NCBI RefSeq assembly: GCF_900110205.1
Contig: NZ_FOCV01000002.1
Span: 186,001 to 250,000 of the forward strand
Length of the DNA stretch: 64,000 bases
Source: Rhizobium tibeticum
GTDB taxonomy: Bacteria > Pseudomonadota > Alphaproteobacteria > Rhizobiales > Rhizobiaceae
Direction of reading: 5' to 3'
The translations under genes were made by a program, and so were the position numbers. Shown in pieces: positions 1 through 10,109 of this stretch; position 1 is the stretch's first letter, and every line of letters begins with the position of its first letter. The notes beneath the pieces were generated by a model. It worked only from the letters and a program-made list of their open reading frames with translations. It was not told the DNA's origin and made no database searches.

Positions 1-205
1 CTGATCAGCCTGCGACCGGTCTACATGTCAGTACAGGCTGCCGCCACCCGATTGTTGCGCGGCGCTCACGCATTTTTCCTGATTTATTCTCGTTCATCGC
101 TCAGCTCGACGGAGCTTTTACGGCGGCTTTCACACTGATATTATTGCTATGCCAGTCCTGCGACAAACGAGTCTTTCTCGATCCATGATATAGTTGAGCT
201 AAACC

Positions 206-1090
206 ATGAGCGATTATCTTCCCTCCCTTTCGGCCCTTCGAGCCTTTGAAGCGGCCGCCCGACACCTCAGCATGACGTTGGCGGCCAAAGAGCTCAACGT
301 GACGCCGGGAGCCGTCAGTCTGCAGATCCGCGATCTGGAATCCTCGCTTGGCGTCAAGCTCTTCGAGCGGAAGACGCGCGCACTAGCTCTGACCGTGGAG
401 GGTGCGGACTATTTTTCGACGCTCAGGGCAGCATTCCGCCTCGTCAGGGAGGCGACGGCGGCGATCACGGCGCGCGGACGCGGCGCCGTCCTCAACGTCA
501 CCTGCACGGCGGGATTTGCAACCTACTGGCTCGTGCCGCGTCTCGGACGCTTCGAGGCGATGCATCCCGAAATCGACGTCCGCATCAGCGCGTCGCACCG
601 CGTGCTCGATTTTCAGCGCGACAGGATCGACCTTGCAATCCGCCACGGACTCGGCGGCTATGACGGCCTGATCAGCGAACGCCTCGTGGATGACGAGCTG
701 GTGCCGGTTTGCACGCCAAGGCTTGCCGTGGAGCTCGGCGACAATCCCTCGCCGGACGCGCTCGCCGGCTTCCAACTGATCCATGACGTCTATCGCCATG
801 ACTGGCAGCTCTGGCTGGAAGCAGCCGGCGCGACAGGAGTCGACCCGTCGCGTGGACCGGTCTTCATGCATGGCAATGGAGCCTATGACGCGATGATAGC
901 CGGGCTGGGCTTTGCCCTGATGCGGCGCTCGTTTCTGGAGCGGGACCTGAAGGAAGAAAGGGTGGTCACGCCCTTCCCGCTTGGCATTGCAAGCCGGCTT
1001 GCCTTCCACCTCGTCTATCCCGGGCTTGCGCTCGAACGGCCGGCGGCGGCCGCCTTCCGCCGGTGGCTGCTGTCAGAGGCGCAAGGCTGA
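206..1090 (+). CDS. LysR-family transcriptional regulator (GcvA-like)
   Basis: A 294-residue cytoplasmic DNA-binding regulator. The N-terminal winged helix-turn-helix spans about residues 6-65 (LSALRAFEAAARHLSMTLAA, then a recognition helix near TPGAVSLQIRDLE). A LysR substrate-binding domain fills the rest (about 90-290). The start LPSLSALRAFEAAARH is typical of the GcvA/AmpR branch. The ATG at 206 follows an AT-rich stretch and has no strong Shine-Dalgarno. It is co-oriented with the TonB receptor 136 bp downstream, but LysR genes usually act on a divergent neighbour, so its target is unknown and may lie left of the window. Confidence 0.9.
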   Translation: MSDYLPSLSALRAFEAAARHLSMTLAAKELNVTPGAVSLQIRDLESSLGVKLFERKTRALALTVEGADYFSTLRAAFRLVREATAAITARGRGAVLNVTCTAGFATYWLVPRLGRFEAMHPEIDVRISASHRVLDFQRDRIDLAIRHGLGGYDGLISERLVDDELVPVCTPRLAVELGDNPSPDALAGFQLIHDVYRHDWQLWLEAAGATGVDPSRGPVFMHGNGAYDAMIAGLGFALMRRSFLERDLKEERVVTPFPLGIASRLAFHLVYPGLALERPAAAAFRRWLLSEAQG

Positions 1091-1143
1091 CCTGACTGTG
1101 GCGGATTTGCCATGCCGATCAAAAAGTGGAGTATTTTTATCAT

Positions 1144-1156
1144 GAAACCGGGTTTC
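1144..1156. promoter_or_regulatory. 13-bp perfect inverted repeat upstream of the TonB receptor
   Basis: GAAACC-G-GGTTTC, a perfect six-base inverted repeat with one central base, lies about 70 bp before the receptor start codon. A TTGACT -35-like hexamer follows near 1171. The repeat could be an operator for an iron-responsive or LysR regulator. No Fur, RirA or Irr consensus is matched convincingly, so its role is inference. Confidence 0.3.
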
Positions 1157-1226
1157 CTTTGGGATTTTTCTTGACTATTACACTCCACATAAATCCTGAA
1201 ATGCGTATGACCGGTATGGTAAGCCA

Positions 1227-3405
1227 ATGAATAGTCTCCGATTTTCCTCGCGAATCCTGTCCACGTCGGCATTGACTGGTTTGGCAATCGTCCATTTTCT
1301 CGCACCCGCCGCAGCGCAGGATGCGGCTGGACAGCAGCAGGATGGCGCGACGGTTCTTGAGGATATTATCGTCAATGGCGGCAGCGGCGGCGTCATCCAG
1401 CGGATGGCTATGTCGGCAAGAGCAGCGCGACGGGCACGAAAACCGACACGCCCTTCATCGAGGTGCCTCAGTCGATTTCCTCAGTGACCGAACAGCAGCT
1501 GAAGGATCGCGACCCGCAATCTCTTTTGGATACGGTCGCGTACACGCCGGGCACACGCGTCGGCGCTTATGGCTTCGACCCGCGTTTCGATTCATTCTCG
1601 GTGCGCGGCTTCGACGTGACCTATACCGGGATCTTCCGCGACAACCTTCGTCAGCCGGGCGCAGGCTCGTCACTCTTCAAGACCGAGCCGTACGGCCTCG
1701 AAGGAGTCTCGATCCTGCGTGGCCCATCTTCGGCACTGTATGGGGCAACAGGTGCCGGCGGTCTCTACAACCTCATCACCAAGCGGCCGACGGAAGAGCC
1801 TTTTCACGAAGTCAGCTGCAGTATGGTACCGACCAGCGCTATCAGAGCCGGTTCGACCTCTCCGGCCCCGTCAACAATGAGGACCCCTTCTACTATCGCC
1901 TGACGGGCCTCTATCGCGACGCCAATACGGAGCAGATCAGCGTTCCCGACGACCGCGTCTATATTGCGCCAGCCTTCATGTGGAAGCCGGACGAGGACAC
2001 GAAACTGACCATCCTCGGCGAATATTCCCGAACCAAGACCGGCGGCACGGCGGCCTATTACAACGATCCAACCGGCAAGGTAACGGACTATTTCGCGGGC
2101 AATCCGGCCTTCAACGATTCGATCCAGAACCAGGCTCGTATCGGCTACGAATTCGAGCATCGAGTAAACGACGTCTTCGTCTTTCGTCAGAACGCCCGCA
2201 TTTCGACGCTGAGCATCGACGCCGACTGGGCCTTCGCCTACGCGCCGAACGCCGTCAATCCGAACCTGCTTGAGCGCAGCGCCGGCACGTTTGACGAGCG
2301 GCTGACGGCCTTCGCCATCGACAATCAGTTGGAAGCTCAGTTCGAAACGGGCGCGGTCAACCACACAGTGCTTGCAGGTCTAGACCTGACTAGGCTGCGC
2401 TGGCGTTCGCTCGATGGCCGTGGCGTGTCGCCACCGCTCGACACCACCAATCCGACGGCAGGCGCTCATGTTGCTCCTATCGACTTCGATACGCGCTCCA
2501 TCCAGGACCAGTGGCAGGTCGGCACCTATCTGCAGGACCAGATCCGCTATGACGCGTGGATACTGACCGTCGGTGGTCGCTACGACTGGGTCTCCACGGA
2601 CACCGACAATACCGACCTCAACACCAATGCGCTGACCACGATCACGCAAAACGACAGGGCATTCTCCGGCCGCATCGGCCTAGGCTACCAAACGGATTTC
2701 GGCGTTGTACCCTATGCCAGCTACTCGACGGCTTTCGCACCAAATGCTGGCATCAACAAGGAGACCGGCCAACCCTTCCAGGCGACGGAAAGCGAGCAGG
2801 AGGAGATTGGCGTCAAGTACCTGCTGCCTGATAGCAATACGCTGATCACGGCAGCGCTGTTCAATATCGACCAGAAAAACAGCCTCTACTACGAGGTTGT
2901 GAACCTGCCGACCGGGCCGGAAAACATACAGGTGCAGCGCGGCAAGATTCGCTCCCGGGGCTTCGAGATCGAAGCGAACACGAGTCTCGACACCGGCTTG
3001 TCACTGGTTGCGTCCTACACCTTCACCGACGCCGAGATTCTGGAAGGCACGACCGGTACAGTCGGCAACTACGTCTCGTCGGTGCCGAGGCACATGGCTT
3101 CGCTCTGGGCAAACTACAGGTTTCAGGAGGATAGTCCGATCTACGGTCTCGGCGTCGGCCTCGGTGCCCGGTACCTCGGCAAGAGCTACACCAGCGACAA
3201 CAACACGGCGCAGAACGTCTCCCGCATCCTTGTCGACGCTGCCCTGAGCTATGACTTCGCCGCGCTCGACAAGAAGTACGAGGGCCTGAGCCTGCAGGTG
3301 AACGCCACCAACCTGTTCGACCGCCGCGAGCCCGTCTGCTCGGCCGGCTTCTGCTACCGCGACCAGGGCCGCGCCGTGATCGGCAGCCTGCGCTACGCAT
3401 GGTGA
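1227..3405 (+). pseudogene. fhuA2: TonB-dependent hydroxamate-siderophore receptor (FhuA2-like), two frameshifts
   Basis: An outer-membrane beta-barrel receptor of about 726 codons in three frames. Frame 1 (1227 to about 1400) gives the signal peptide (LTGLAIVHFLAPAAAQ) and ends at ILEDIIVNGGSGG-like TonB-box/plug sequence. Frame 2 (about 1400-1817) gives the plug, with DTPFIEVPQSISSVT, SVRGFDV and the GPSSALYGATGAGGLYN plug motif. Frame 3 (about 1817-3405) gives the barrel, ending in an aromatic residue (RYAW), as normal for BamA-assembled proteins. Each junction is explained by the loss of one base (near 1401 and near 1817). Family, length and the following fhuF and binding-protein genes match the S. 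meliloti FhuA2-FhuF-FhuP set for ferrioxamine/ferrichrome uptake. It is either inactive in this strain or carries two sequencing errors. Confidence 0.85.
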
Positions 3406-3409
3406 GTTG

Positions 3410-4159
3410 ATGGCGAGCGCGCAGCATCATGTGGTTGATCCGGGCGACAGCGCCTCGGTCCTCTCGCCGGCCTTTGCCGGCGAGCATGCGTGGTGCAACG
3501 AGAAGATGGCGCTCTCCACCGACCTGCCGGACGCGGTACCGCTGCCGCTCTTCTTCGGCGACGGCGGGTTCAAACAGGCGATCGATCGCTACGCCGAGAC
3601 CTGCGGCAACAGCGACAGGCGCGCCGTCGTGTCGATGTGGTCGTTATATTACTTCTCCGCCCTTTCCATTCCCTATGTGCTGGCCCGTCGCCTCGCCGCG
3701 CAGGAGCTTCCGGTCGCCTTCGACGGGATGACCATCGCAGTGCAGGAGAATGGCCTGCCGCGTGCATTCGGCGTGCCGCACCGGGGCCGGAATGCTGAGG
3801 ATGGCGCGGAGGACGGTTTCGAAGCCATTGGTCCGTTGTTGGAACAGCATCTTCCACAGGCCGTGACGAAGCTCAACGCCTCCGGCATTTCGGCCAAGCT
3901 GTGCTGGAACAATGCCGCTGTGTACCTCGACTACGCGCTGCGGTTGACGCGGCCGCCCGAAGGCCCCGATCTGGCGGTGTTCGTCCGCGGCTGCCTGCCG
4001 GACGGCGGCGTCAACCCTCTGTGCGGCAGCGTCCGATATGTCGAGGAAGACGGCGAGCGCGTCGCCCGGCGGAAGATATGCTGCCTGCGCTACATGCTGC
4101 CCGGCGTCCAGAGCTGTGGCAAACTTTGTGCTCTTCCCAGCCAGAGGAACGTGCAATGA
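3410..4159 (+). CDS. fhuF: FhuF-like siderophore-iron reductase
   Basis: A 249-residue cytoplasmic ferric-siderophore reductase that releases iron as Fe2+ using a [2Fe-2S] cluster. The C-terminus shows the family's cysteine signature: C224-C225, ten residues, C236, three residues, C240 (KICCLRY...SCGKLC). E. coli FhuF has C-C-x10-C-x2-C, so the last spacing is one longer here. I chose the ATG at 3410, just after the receptor stop (3403-3405); an in-frame TTG sits one codon earlier. Its end overlaps the next ATG in an ATGA, indicating translational coupling with the binding protein. Presumably iron-regulated with the receptor. Confidence 0.88.
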   Translation: MASAQHHVVDPGDSASVLSPAFAGEHAWCNEKMALSTDLPDAVPLPLFFGDGGFKQAIDRYAETCGNSDRRAVVSMWSLYYFSALSIPYVLARRLAAQELPVAFDGMTIAVQENGLPRAFGVPHRGRNAEDGAEDGFEAIGPLLEQHLPQAVTKLNASGISAKLCWNNAAVYLDYALRLTRPPEGPDLAVFVRGCLPDGGVNPLCGSVRYVEEDGERVARRKICCLRYMLPGVQSCGKLCALPSQRNVQ

Positions 4160-5280
4160 TCCCGTCCACGATCACGCGACGCGGCTTTCTCGCTGCGGCG
4201 TCTGCTGCGCTTTGCGCGCCGGCTCTGAAGGCAGAGACGCGCTGGCCACTGACCGTGACCGATGCCGTCGGTCGAATGGTGACGATTGCGAAGAAGCCGA
4301 AGTCGATCATCCTCGGAACGGGTTTCAATCTTTTCGCGCTGTCGCTGATCCACCCGGATCCGGTGAGCCTGCTGGCAGGCTGGGCGACCGACATGAAGAC
4401 GGACAACCCGTTCATCTACGATGCTTTTCGCAAGAAATTTCCGGCCCTCGACAAGGTCTCGCTTGTCAGCAATGGGCAGGCGGATGGCATGTCCTTCGAA
4501 GCCGCCCTCTCCTTGGAGGCCGACCTTGCGGTCATGGGTATGTGGCAGGCAGAAGGCGAGCAGGGCAAACGTGCCATCGAGTATCTGCAATCGATCGGCG
4601 TGCCCGTGATCATTGTCGATTTCAATCTCGATCCGCTGAAGAGCACGCCGCGGGACATTCGGCTCCTCGGTCGCGTTCTGGAATGTGATCAGCAAGCGGA
4701 AAACTATGCTCGGTTCTTCGAAAAAAGGGTGGACCGCATCAAATCGAGGGCGGTCGGGAAAGGCGAAGATGGGCCGCTCGTGCTGATGGATGCCTTTCCA
4801 AGCACAACGCGTGGCAGCTGGGCGGTCGGTCGCACCGGCCTTGGTGAATTGATCACGCTTGCCGGCGGGCGCAACATCGCCGACAAGAACCTGCCGCCAC
4901 AGGGCGGACCCGTGACGGCAGAATATATCATCGCCGCGGAACCGGACGTCTATGTCGCCACCGGCTCGCCGGGCGGCACCTACACCGTCTTTTCGATCGG
5001 TCCCGGGGTCGATCCCGCAGAAGCGCGGCAGTCGCTCCAGGAGACCGTCAAGGCACCAAGCCTTGCCCCGCTGAAAGCGGTGCGCGAGGGAAATGTGCAC
5101 GGCATGTGGAACTTCTTCAATGCCGTGCCGCTGAACGTGCTCGCCGCCGAAGCCGTCGCATCCTGGGTAAGGCCCGACCTCTTTGGCGACGTCGATCCGG
5201 CCGACAGCCTCGCCGAGCTCAACGAGCGCTTCGCGGCCGTCCCCTTCGAGGGCGCCTATTGGACCAGCCTAACCACTTAG
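4156..5280 (+). CDS. fhuP: Periplasmic iron-siderophore binding protein (FhuP-like)
   Basis: A 374-residue class III (FecB/FhuD/BtuF-type) substrate-binding protein. The N-terminus has a twin-arginine-like signal (TRRGFLAAASAAL, cleavage near ALKA), suggesting export to the periplasm. The mature part has the two-lobe pattern, beginning VTDAVGRMVTIAKKPKSII and containing RTGLGELITLAGGRNIAD, typical of iron-chelate binding proteins. No permease or ATPase gene follows. In S. meliloti the FhuP protein is reported to use the HmuUV haem permease, which would explain the gap. It overlaps fhuF by 4 bp and ends 4 bp inside the convergent gene on the other strand. Confidence 0.85.
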   Translation: MIPSTITRRGFLAAASAALCAPALKAETRWPLTVTDAVGRMVTIAKKPKSIILGTGFNLFALSLIHPDPVSLLAGWATDMKTDNPFIYDAFRKKFPALDKVSLVSNGQADGMSFEAALSLEADLAVMGMWQAEGEQGKRAIEYLQSIGVPVIIVDFNLDPLKSTPRDIRLLGRVLECDQQAENYARFFEKRVDRIKSRAVGKGEDGPLVLMDAFPSTTRGSWAVGRTGLGELITLAGGRNIADKNLPPQGGPVTAEYIIAAEPDVYVATGSPGGTYTVFSIGPGVDPAEARQSLQETVKAPSLAPLKAVREGNVHGMWNFFNAVPLNVLAAEAVASWVRPDLFGDVDPADSLAELNERFAAVPFEGAYWTSLTT

Positions 5281-6356
5281 CGAGCTGGCGCGCTGGTCTC
5301 GAAGAGGCCGCCTGTCGGAGTTTTCAGGAACATCTCCAGCGGAATGTATTCCTGATGCAGGAAGCCCGTGGACGGCAGCAGGTCGTCGCGCACCATCTCG
5401 ATGACGGCAACCACCGAGGCCGACGTCGTCCAGGCGATCGCCGTGCGGCGGGTGCCGGCTATCTCGATCGGATAATAGGCGCGCACAAATTCCTTGCGGC
5501 GGAGGTTGCCGTTCTCCGTGCCCTCCGCTGCGACGTGGACGTAGACAACATCGTCCTCGACCGGAGGCTTGGCGTTGGTGAGGATTTCGCCGGCAAGCTT
5601 GCGCCTGTCGCGCATCAAAAGCTCATGGAAGAAGAAGTTCATCAGATCCATGTGGCCGGGATAGCGCATCGTCTTGTAGTCGAGGTTCTCGACCTTTCCG
5701 AGCAGCGTATCGCACATGGTTCCGAGGCCTCCTGACGTCGTGAAAGCTTCGAGCTTCACGCCCTCGACATAGATCGTCTCGTGCCATTCCATCGGCGAGA
5801 CGAGCTTGCGAACGCCTCCCTCGATCACTTCGCAGTCGTTCAGATACTCGTTGACCACCCCTTCGGGCGACCAGTTAAACGCGTAGCCGAGGAGACCGGT
5901 CGGGTGCTGCGGTAGAGCGCCGACCCGCATTCGAATGGAACGGCACTTGTCGAAGCCTTCCGCAAGGCTCGATCCGACAATGCCGACGAGACCGGGGGCC
6001 AGGCCACATTGCGGCGCCATCAGGCCACGTGCCGTCTTGGACAGTTCGATGATGAAGTTTGTCGTCGGCACGTCTTCGGTCAGATCGAAGTAGTGGATCC
6101 CTGCGAGGTGGGCGGCGCGCGCAAGGCCGATGTTGAGGTGATAGGGCAGGCAGGAAAGCACGGCCTCAACGCTGGACAACAGTTCACCGATGACGGCGGG
6201 GTCGGAGATGTCGCCACTCCTGCATTCGAACGGCAGGCCTTCCGTCGGCGCCTGCAGGTCGACGCCTAGAACGTCGAACCCTCCTTCATGCAGAAGCGTT
6301 GCAGCCAACCGCCCGATCTTGCCCAGTCCGAGAACAGCGATCCTGTCGAAACTCAT
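5277..6356 (-). CDS. Saccharopine dehydrogenase-like NAD(P)-binding oxidoreductase
   Basis: A 359-residue cytoplasmic enzyme with an N-terminal Rossmann fold (IAVLGLGKIGRLAATLL, about residues 5-21) and a saccharopine-dehydrogenase-like C-terminal domain. The inter-domain motif APQCGLAPG is typical of the LYS9 family. The ATG at 6356 is preceded by AGGGGGAGCC, a strong Shine-Dalgarno; longer reading to 6452 lacks one. The substrate is unknown. Saccharopine reductases, homospermidine-synthase-like and diaminopimelate-type enzymes share this fold. It stands alone, convergent with fhuP and 118 bp from the dnaA stop. Confidence 0.8.
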   Translation of the reverse strand: MSFDRIAVLGLGKIGRLAATLLHEGGFDVLGVDLQAPTEGLPFECRSGDISDPAVIGELLSSVEAVLSCLPYHLNIGLARAAHLAGIHYFDLTEDVPTTNFIIELSKTARGLMAPQCGLAPGLVGIVGSSLAEGFDKCRSIRMRVGALPQHPTGLLGYAFNWSPEGVVNEYLNDCEVIEGGVRKLVSPMEWHETIYVEGVKLEAFTTSGGLGTMCDTLLGKVENLDYKTMRYPGHMDLMNFFFHELLMRDRRKLAGEILTNAKPPVEDDVVYVHVAAEGTENGNLRRKEFVRAYYPIEIAGTRRTAIAWTTSASVVAVIEMVRDDLLPSTGFLHQEYIPLEMFLKTPTGGLFETSAPAR

Positions 6357-6474
6357 CGGCTCCCCCTGTGGCCACGTGGCGCATTTGCGCCATTCCAGCG
6401 TACAGAAGATTGTGCGCAAAAGAAAACGGCCGGAGCAATGCCCGGCCGTCAAACGTGCACAGAAGATTGCCCGA

Positions 6475-8022
6475 CTATTCGTTGATCAGGCGCTTCAGCA
6501 ACTCGATCTCATGCGAAAGCTTGGTGTCGCCGGCTATCAGTTCCTCGATCTTGCGCACGGCATGCAGCACGGTCGTATGATCGCGACCGCCGAAGCGACG
6601 GCCGATTTCCGGGAACGACCGCGGCGTCAGCGTCTTTGACAGATACATGGCGATCTGGCGCGGTTTGACGATGACGCGGGTGCGGCGGTTCGAGACCAGT
6701 TCCTGGCGCGACACGTTATAGTGCCGTGCGACGATGCGCTGGATGTCCTCGATGCGGACACGGCGCGGCTCGCCCGAGCCAACCAGATGAGCAAGAAGCT
6801 CGTCGACGCGCTCGACCGTCAGGTTCGGCTCGAAGGAGCGGCGGAAAAGCAGCTGGTTGAAAGCACCTTCCAGCTCGCGGCCGCTTGCCGTGATGTTACG
6901 CGCAACATGGTTCAGCAGTTCGGCCGGGATTTCCAGAGACGGGTCCTCGACGCGAGCAGCGGCGAGGCGACGCTTCAGGATCTCGAGACGCATCTCGTAG
7001 TCCGGCGCGTCGAGCTCAATGGCCACACCGCCCTGCAACCGCGAGCGGACGCGTGGATCGAGCGATTCTAGCTCCCAGGGAGCGCGGTCGGCAGCGACCA
7101 CGACCTGCTTGGCACTGTCGAGCAGCATGTTCAGCAGGTGGCAGAACTCGTGCTGGATCATCTTGCCCTGCAGGAACTGCATGTCGTCGATGATCAAAAG
7201 GTCGATGTTGCGCAACGAGTCCTTCAGGGTCAAGGCATCATTGTCACGGATCGCTGTTGCGAAGCGCCACATGAAATACTCTGCCGTCAGATAGACGACG
7301 CGCAGGGCGCGCGGGTTCTGAACCGCGGCATTAGCGATCGCTTGTAGAAGATGCGACTTGCCGAGGCCGACGCTGGAATGGACGAAGAGCGGATTGAAGC
7401 GGACAGCGCCCTGCCCGGCTTCCGCAATCGTCCTGGCAGCAGCAAGTGCTACGCGGTTGGAGCTGCCCTCAACAAAGGTGTCGAAGGTGAAGCGGGAGTC
7501 CAGCGGCGAGCCGAAGAGCGGCTGGCCGGCAGTTGCCGGACGGGCAGCGGCTGCGGACGATACCGCCTGCTGCGCAATCTGGCCGGCATGCTGCGCCGCC
7601 GGGCGGCGCGTCTGCGCGGCGGCAACAGGCTCTGGGGAAACCGGCGCTTCAGCCGGTTTACCAACGCCACGCGTTGCCGTGCGCACGAGAATTTCGACTT
7701 TCAGGATTTCGGAGTCTTCGGCCTGAAACAGGCTGGTGATCAACTCAAGATACCGGTTGTTGATCCAGGACTTCAGAAAAGTTGTCGGCACCGTCAGGCG
7801 CACGACGCTCTTGGAAACCGAATGCAGCTTCAGCCGCGCAAACCAGCTTGCGTAGACATCCGGACCGACTTGCGCCTTCAGGCGGGCGCTGACACGCTCG
7901 AAAAGTACACCATGCTTCATGTCTCCCTTTTCCCCTGCCGCTCCAGCGCAAATAGAGCCAAACGCCTGCGGTTCATTGTCCCCGCTATCCAGGGCATCCG
8001 CCGTCATTGTATTCATCTGCAT
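6475..8022 (-). CDS. dnaA: Chromosomal replication initiator DnaA
   Basis: The 515-residue AAA+ initiator that binds DnaA boxes and opens the origin. Domain I lies near residues 36-110 ([20 protein letters not shown]), followed by an Ala/Pro-rich linker. The AAA+ core has Walker [14 protein letters not shown] and Walker [11 protein letters not shown]. Domain IV carries the DnaA signature [15 protein letters not shown]. The ATG at 8022 is chosen because GGAAGG sits seven bases upstream; starts at 8037 or 7920 (481 residues, with its own AAAAGGGAGAC) are possible. The size agrees with the 57-kDa DnaA described for S. meliloti, where rpsT, fadB1 and fpg lie on the same side as here. Confidence 0.97.
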   Translation of the reverse strand: MQMNTMTADALDSGDNEPQAFGSICAGAAGEKGDMKHGVLFERVSARLKAQVGPDVYASWFARLKLHSVSKSVVRLTVPTTFLKSWINNRYLELITSLFQAEDSEILKVEILVRTATRGVGKPAEAPVSPEPVAAAQTRRPAAQHAGQIAQQAVSSAAAARPATAGQPLFGSPLDSRFTFDTFVEGSSNRVALAAARTIAEAGQGAVRFNPLFVHSSVGLGKSHLLQAIANAAVQNPRALRVVYLTAEYFMWRFATAIRDNDALTLKDSLRNIDLLIIDDMQFLQGKMIQHEFCHLLNMLLDSAKQVVVAADRAPWELESLDPRVRSRLQGGVAIELDAPDYEMRLEILKRRLAAARVEDPSLEIPAELLNHVARNITASGRELEGAFNQLLFRRSFEPNLTVERVDELLAHLVGSGEPRRVRIEDIQRIVARHYNVSRQELVSNRRTRVIVKPRQIAMYLSKTLTPRSFPEIGRRFGGRDHTTVLHAVRKIEELIAGDTKLSHEIELLKRLINE

Positions 8023-8857
8023 CATGCCGCCTTCCATTCGTCGGCCGACTTTGTTCGTCGCCCGATTATTTCCCCGCTATGACCAGAAAGTGGCACCCTC
8101 ATGAGCCACTCGCCTGCCGGTTCACTCAAATACTGCCCCACTCACAAGACTTTCCGAGAAAGCGCGAGCCCGCCTCATGCGGCGTCGACTGCCTTCTGTC
8201 GGACTGGATGCCGCTCCTCGTCAGCTGGCGTCCAGTCGTCTTGCCACGACTTCTCTTCCCCATTCCGGTTTCACGCAACGCGTGCAACCAACACACAAAA
8301 AATCACCGTTCCGCGACAGCCACGTCGCGGTCAAAAATGCTCAACTGCGTGAAAAACCGGAGGCTTAGGCTTCCGTAACAAGTGGCACAGGCTCATCGTC
8401 CTGCCGACGTGGCAGTTTCAGACCAAGCCTTCACAGGTGATGTCTGGACCCCTTGTTGATCGGCATTTAGGCAGGATCGAATGCGGGAATCAACGATGAA
8501 TTTTACGCAAAATTAAGAGCGGGCCGTTGACTCGGGGGGCAGTCTTTGGGCGTCACATCCGTGTCAAAAAAGAATCGCTTTTGAATCAAGGAGATTCGTC
8601 CCGCGGGCATTTTTGACACGCATAAAAAGAAAAAAATAAAAAAGCTTCTTGACTCTGCTCAGACCGCAGATTGTAGGGCCCGAGTCGAGCGCACCTGAAG
8701 TATCCTACAACAAGTGTTTGTTTTTATTGCCTTTTTCGTGTCACACGCTCGACATGAAATCGTCGCCGAATTAACCATACGGAAGCCAGTCGGCGGAATC
8801 GAAAAAGCCCGACAAAGTTGCCGGGCTAATCATAATGGTGCGTCTGTTAATGAAAGA
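8023..8857. other. Long non-coding spacer between rpsT and dnaA
   Basis: About 835 bp with no credible gene. It holds the rpsT terminator at the right end, then an A/T-rich tract (about 8560-8660) containing TTGACA- and TTGACT-like hexamers on both strands, and must carry the dnaA promoter, giving dnaA a leader of several hundred bases. I see no canonical DnaA box (TTATCCACA) on either strand, so there is no sign that it is an origin. In Rhizobiales the chromosomal origin is expected near hemE, not dnaA. Confidence 0.7.
8801..8828 (-). terminator. Rho-independent terminator of rpsT
   Basis: On the minus strand the hairpin AGCCCG-loop-CGGGCT is followed immediately by TTTTT. It lies 30 bp past the rpsT stop codon and fits a classical intrinsic terminator, so dnaA is probably transcribed from its own promoter. 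Confidence 0.85.
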
Positions 8858-9136
8858 TTATGCGGTCGCAGAAACCGACAGAGCCTTCACACGAGCCGCC
8901 AGGCGCGAAACCTTTCGGGAAGCCGTGTTGGCGTGCAGGACGCCCTTGCCTGCAGCGCGAGCCAGTTCCGGCTGCGCGGCGAGGAATGCTTCCTTTGCCT
9001 TGGCAGCATCACCAGATGCGATTGCCTCTTCGACCTTGCGAACGAACGTACGAACGCGCGAGCGACGAGCCTTATTGACGTCGGTACGGCGGGCGATCTT
9101 GCGGGTCGCTTTTTTCGCCGAAGTTGTATTGGCCAT
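8858..9136 (-). CDS. rpsT: 30S ribosomal protein S20
   Basis: A 92-residue basic protein of the small subunit, all helical, binding the 5' domain of 16S rRNA. It starts [17 protein letters not shown] with many Lys/Arg, typical of S20. The ATG at 9136 is preceded by TTAGAGAGGCATCC, a usable Shine-Dalgarno; upstream in-frame codons have none. The rpsT-dnaA neighbourhood is shared by Caulobacter and Sinorhizobium. An intrinsic terminator follows. Confidence 0.97.
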   Translation of the reverse strand: MANTTSAKKATRKIARRTDVNKARRSRVRTFVRKVEEAIASGDAAKAKEAFLAAQPELARAAGKGVLHANTASRKVSRLAARVKALSVSATA

Positions 9137-9321
9137 GGATGCCTCTCTAAGAATTCGAACAAACTCCGTCATCACCGCGGGCCCTGCGGCCACTCAATCC
9201 AGCAATGCGGGAGCATAATCGGAAAACCGGAGTGGCTTCCCGAACCGTGGGCGGGCATATAACCCTAAAGCCGACCCACGTCAACGCGCATTTTCAAGGA
9301 AACGCCGCCTTTCTCCAAGGC

Positions 9322-10095
9322 TCAGCGGTTCTTGAAGGCAGGCTTACGCTTTTCGATGAAGGCCGTCATCCCTTCTTTCTGGTCCTCGGTGGAAAAGAGG
9401 CTATGGAAAAGGCGACGCTCGAAGCGCAGACCCTCCTCCAAGGTGGTCTCCAGTGCGCGGTTTACGGCCTCCTTCGCCATCAGCACGGAAGGACGCGACA
9501 GCGAGGCGATCTTGGCGGCAGCCTCCAGAGCCTCGTCCAGCAGCCGTTCGGGCGCAACCACGCGCGAAACGAGTCCTGCGCGTTCGGCTTCGGCAGCGTC
9601 CATCAGGCGGCCGGTGAGGATCAGATCCATGGCCTTATATCTGCCGACAGCGCGCGTCAGCCGCTGCGAGCCGCCCATACCAGGGATGACGCCGAGTGTG
9701 ATCTCGGGTTGGCCGAACTTGGCAGTCTCCGAAGCGATGATGATATCGCACATCATTGCAAGCTCGCAGCCGCCGCCGAGCGCAAAGCCGCTGACGGCGG
9801 CGATTACAGGCTTGCGCACCTTGGCAACGTCGTCCCATCCGCTCATCAGATCGCGGCCGTAGACATCGACATAATCCAGCGGCTGCATTTCCTTAATATC
9901 GGCACCGGCGGCGAATGCGCGCTCGGAACCGGTCAGGACCATAGCGCCGACGGCGTCATCGGCCTGGAAGGCTTCGTAGGCCTGAAGAAGTTCCTTCAGC
10001 ACCATCGAGTTCAGGGCGTTCAGCGCCTGCGGGCGATTCAATGTGATCAGCCCGATCGCACCTCGGGTTTCGACGATCAGCGTTTCGTAGGCCAT
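9322..10095 (-). CDS. fadB1: Enoyl-CoA hydratase (crotonase family)
   Basis: A 257-residue crotonase-fold enzyme hydrating trans-2-enoyl-CoA in fatty-acid or amino-acid breakdown. It shows [16 protein letters not shown], the oxyanion-hole/CoA region [10 protein letters not shown], and the active-site stretch [16 protein letters not shown] with a downstream catalytic Glu ([13 protein letters not shown]), as in ECHS1-type hydratases. The start ATG at 10095 follows the mutM stop by 14 bp with GGGAGGATTGTCC before it, so it is probably co-transcribed with mutM. The S. meliloti gene in this position was named fadB1. Confidence 0.93.
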   Translation of the reverse strand: MAYETLIVETRGAIGLITLNRPQALNALNSMVLKELLQAYEAFQADDAVGAMVLTGSERAFAAGADIKEMQPLDYVDVYGRDLMSGWDDVAKVRKPVIAAVSGFALGGGCELAMMCDIIIASETAKFGQPEITLGVIPGMGGSQRLTRAVGRYKAMDLILTGRLMDAAEAERAGLVSRVVAPERLLDEALEAAAKIASLSRPSVLMAKEAVNRALETTLEEGLRFERRLFHSLFSTEDQKEGMTAFIEKRKPAFKNR

Positions 10096-10109
10096 GGACA
10101 ATCCTCCCG

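Noticed and set aside
1321..3405. A single 694-residue TonB receptor starting at 1321
   Set aside because: Its first 160 residues are out-of-frame translation; the correct signal peptide and plug lie in two other frames.
4090..5100. Long antisense reading frame opposite the fhuP gene
   Set aside because: Composition and lack of a family match mark it as an antisense shadow of a high-GC gene; the fhuP frame has a signal peptide and family motifs.
8502..8516. CtrA-like site TTTA-N7-TTAA upstream of dnaA
   Set aside because: One mismatch from TTAA-N7-TTAA and about 480 bp from the start codon; such a match is expected by chance in an AT-rich spacer.
8038..8857. Origin of replication beside dnaA
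   Set aside because: No DnaA boxes or AT-rich 13-mer array seen; rhizobial chromosomal origins are expected near hemE.
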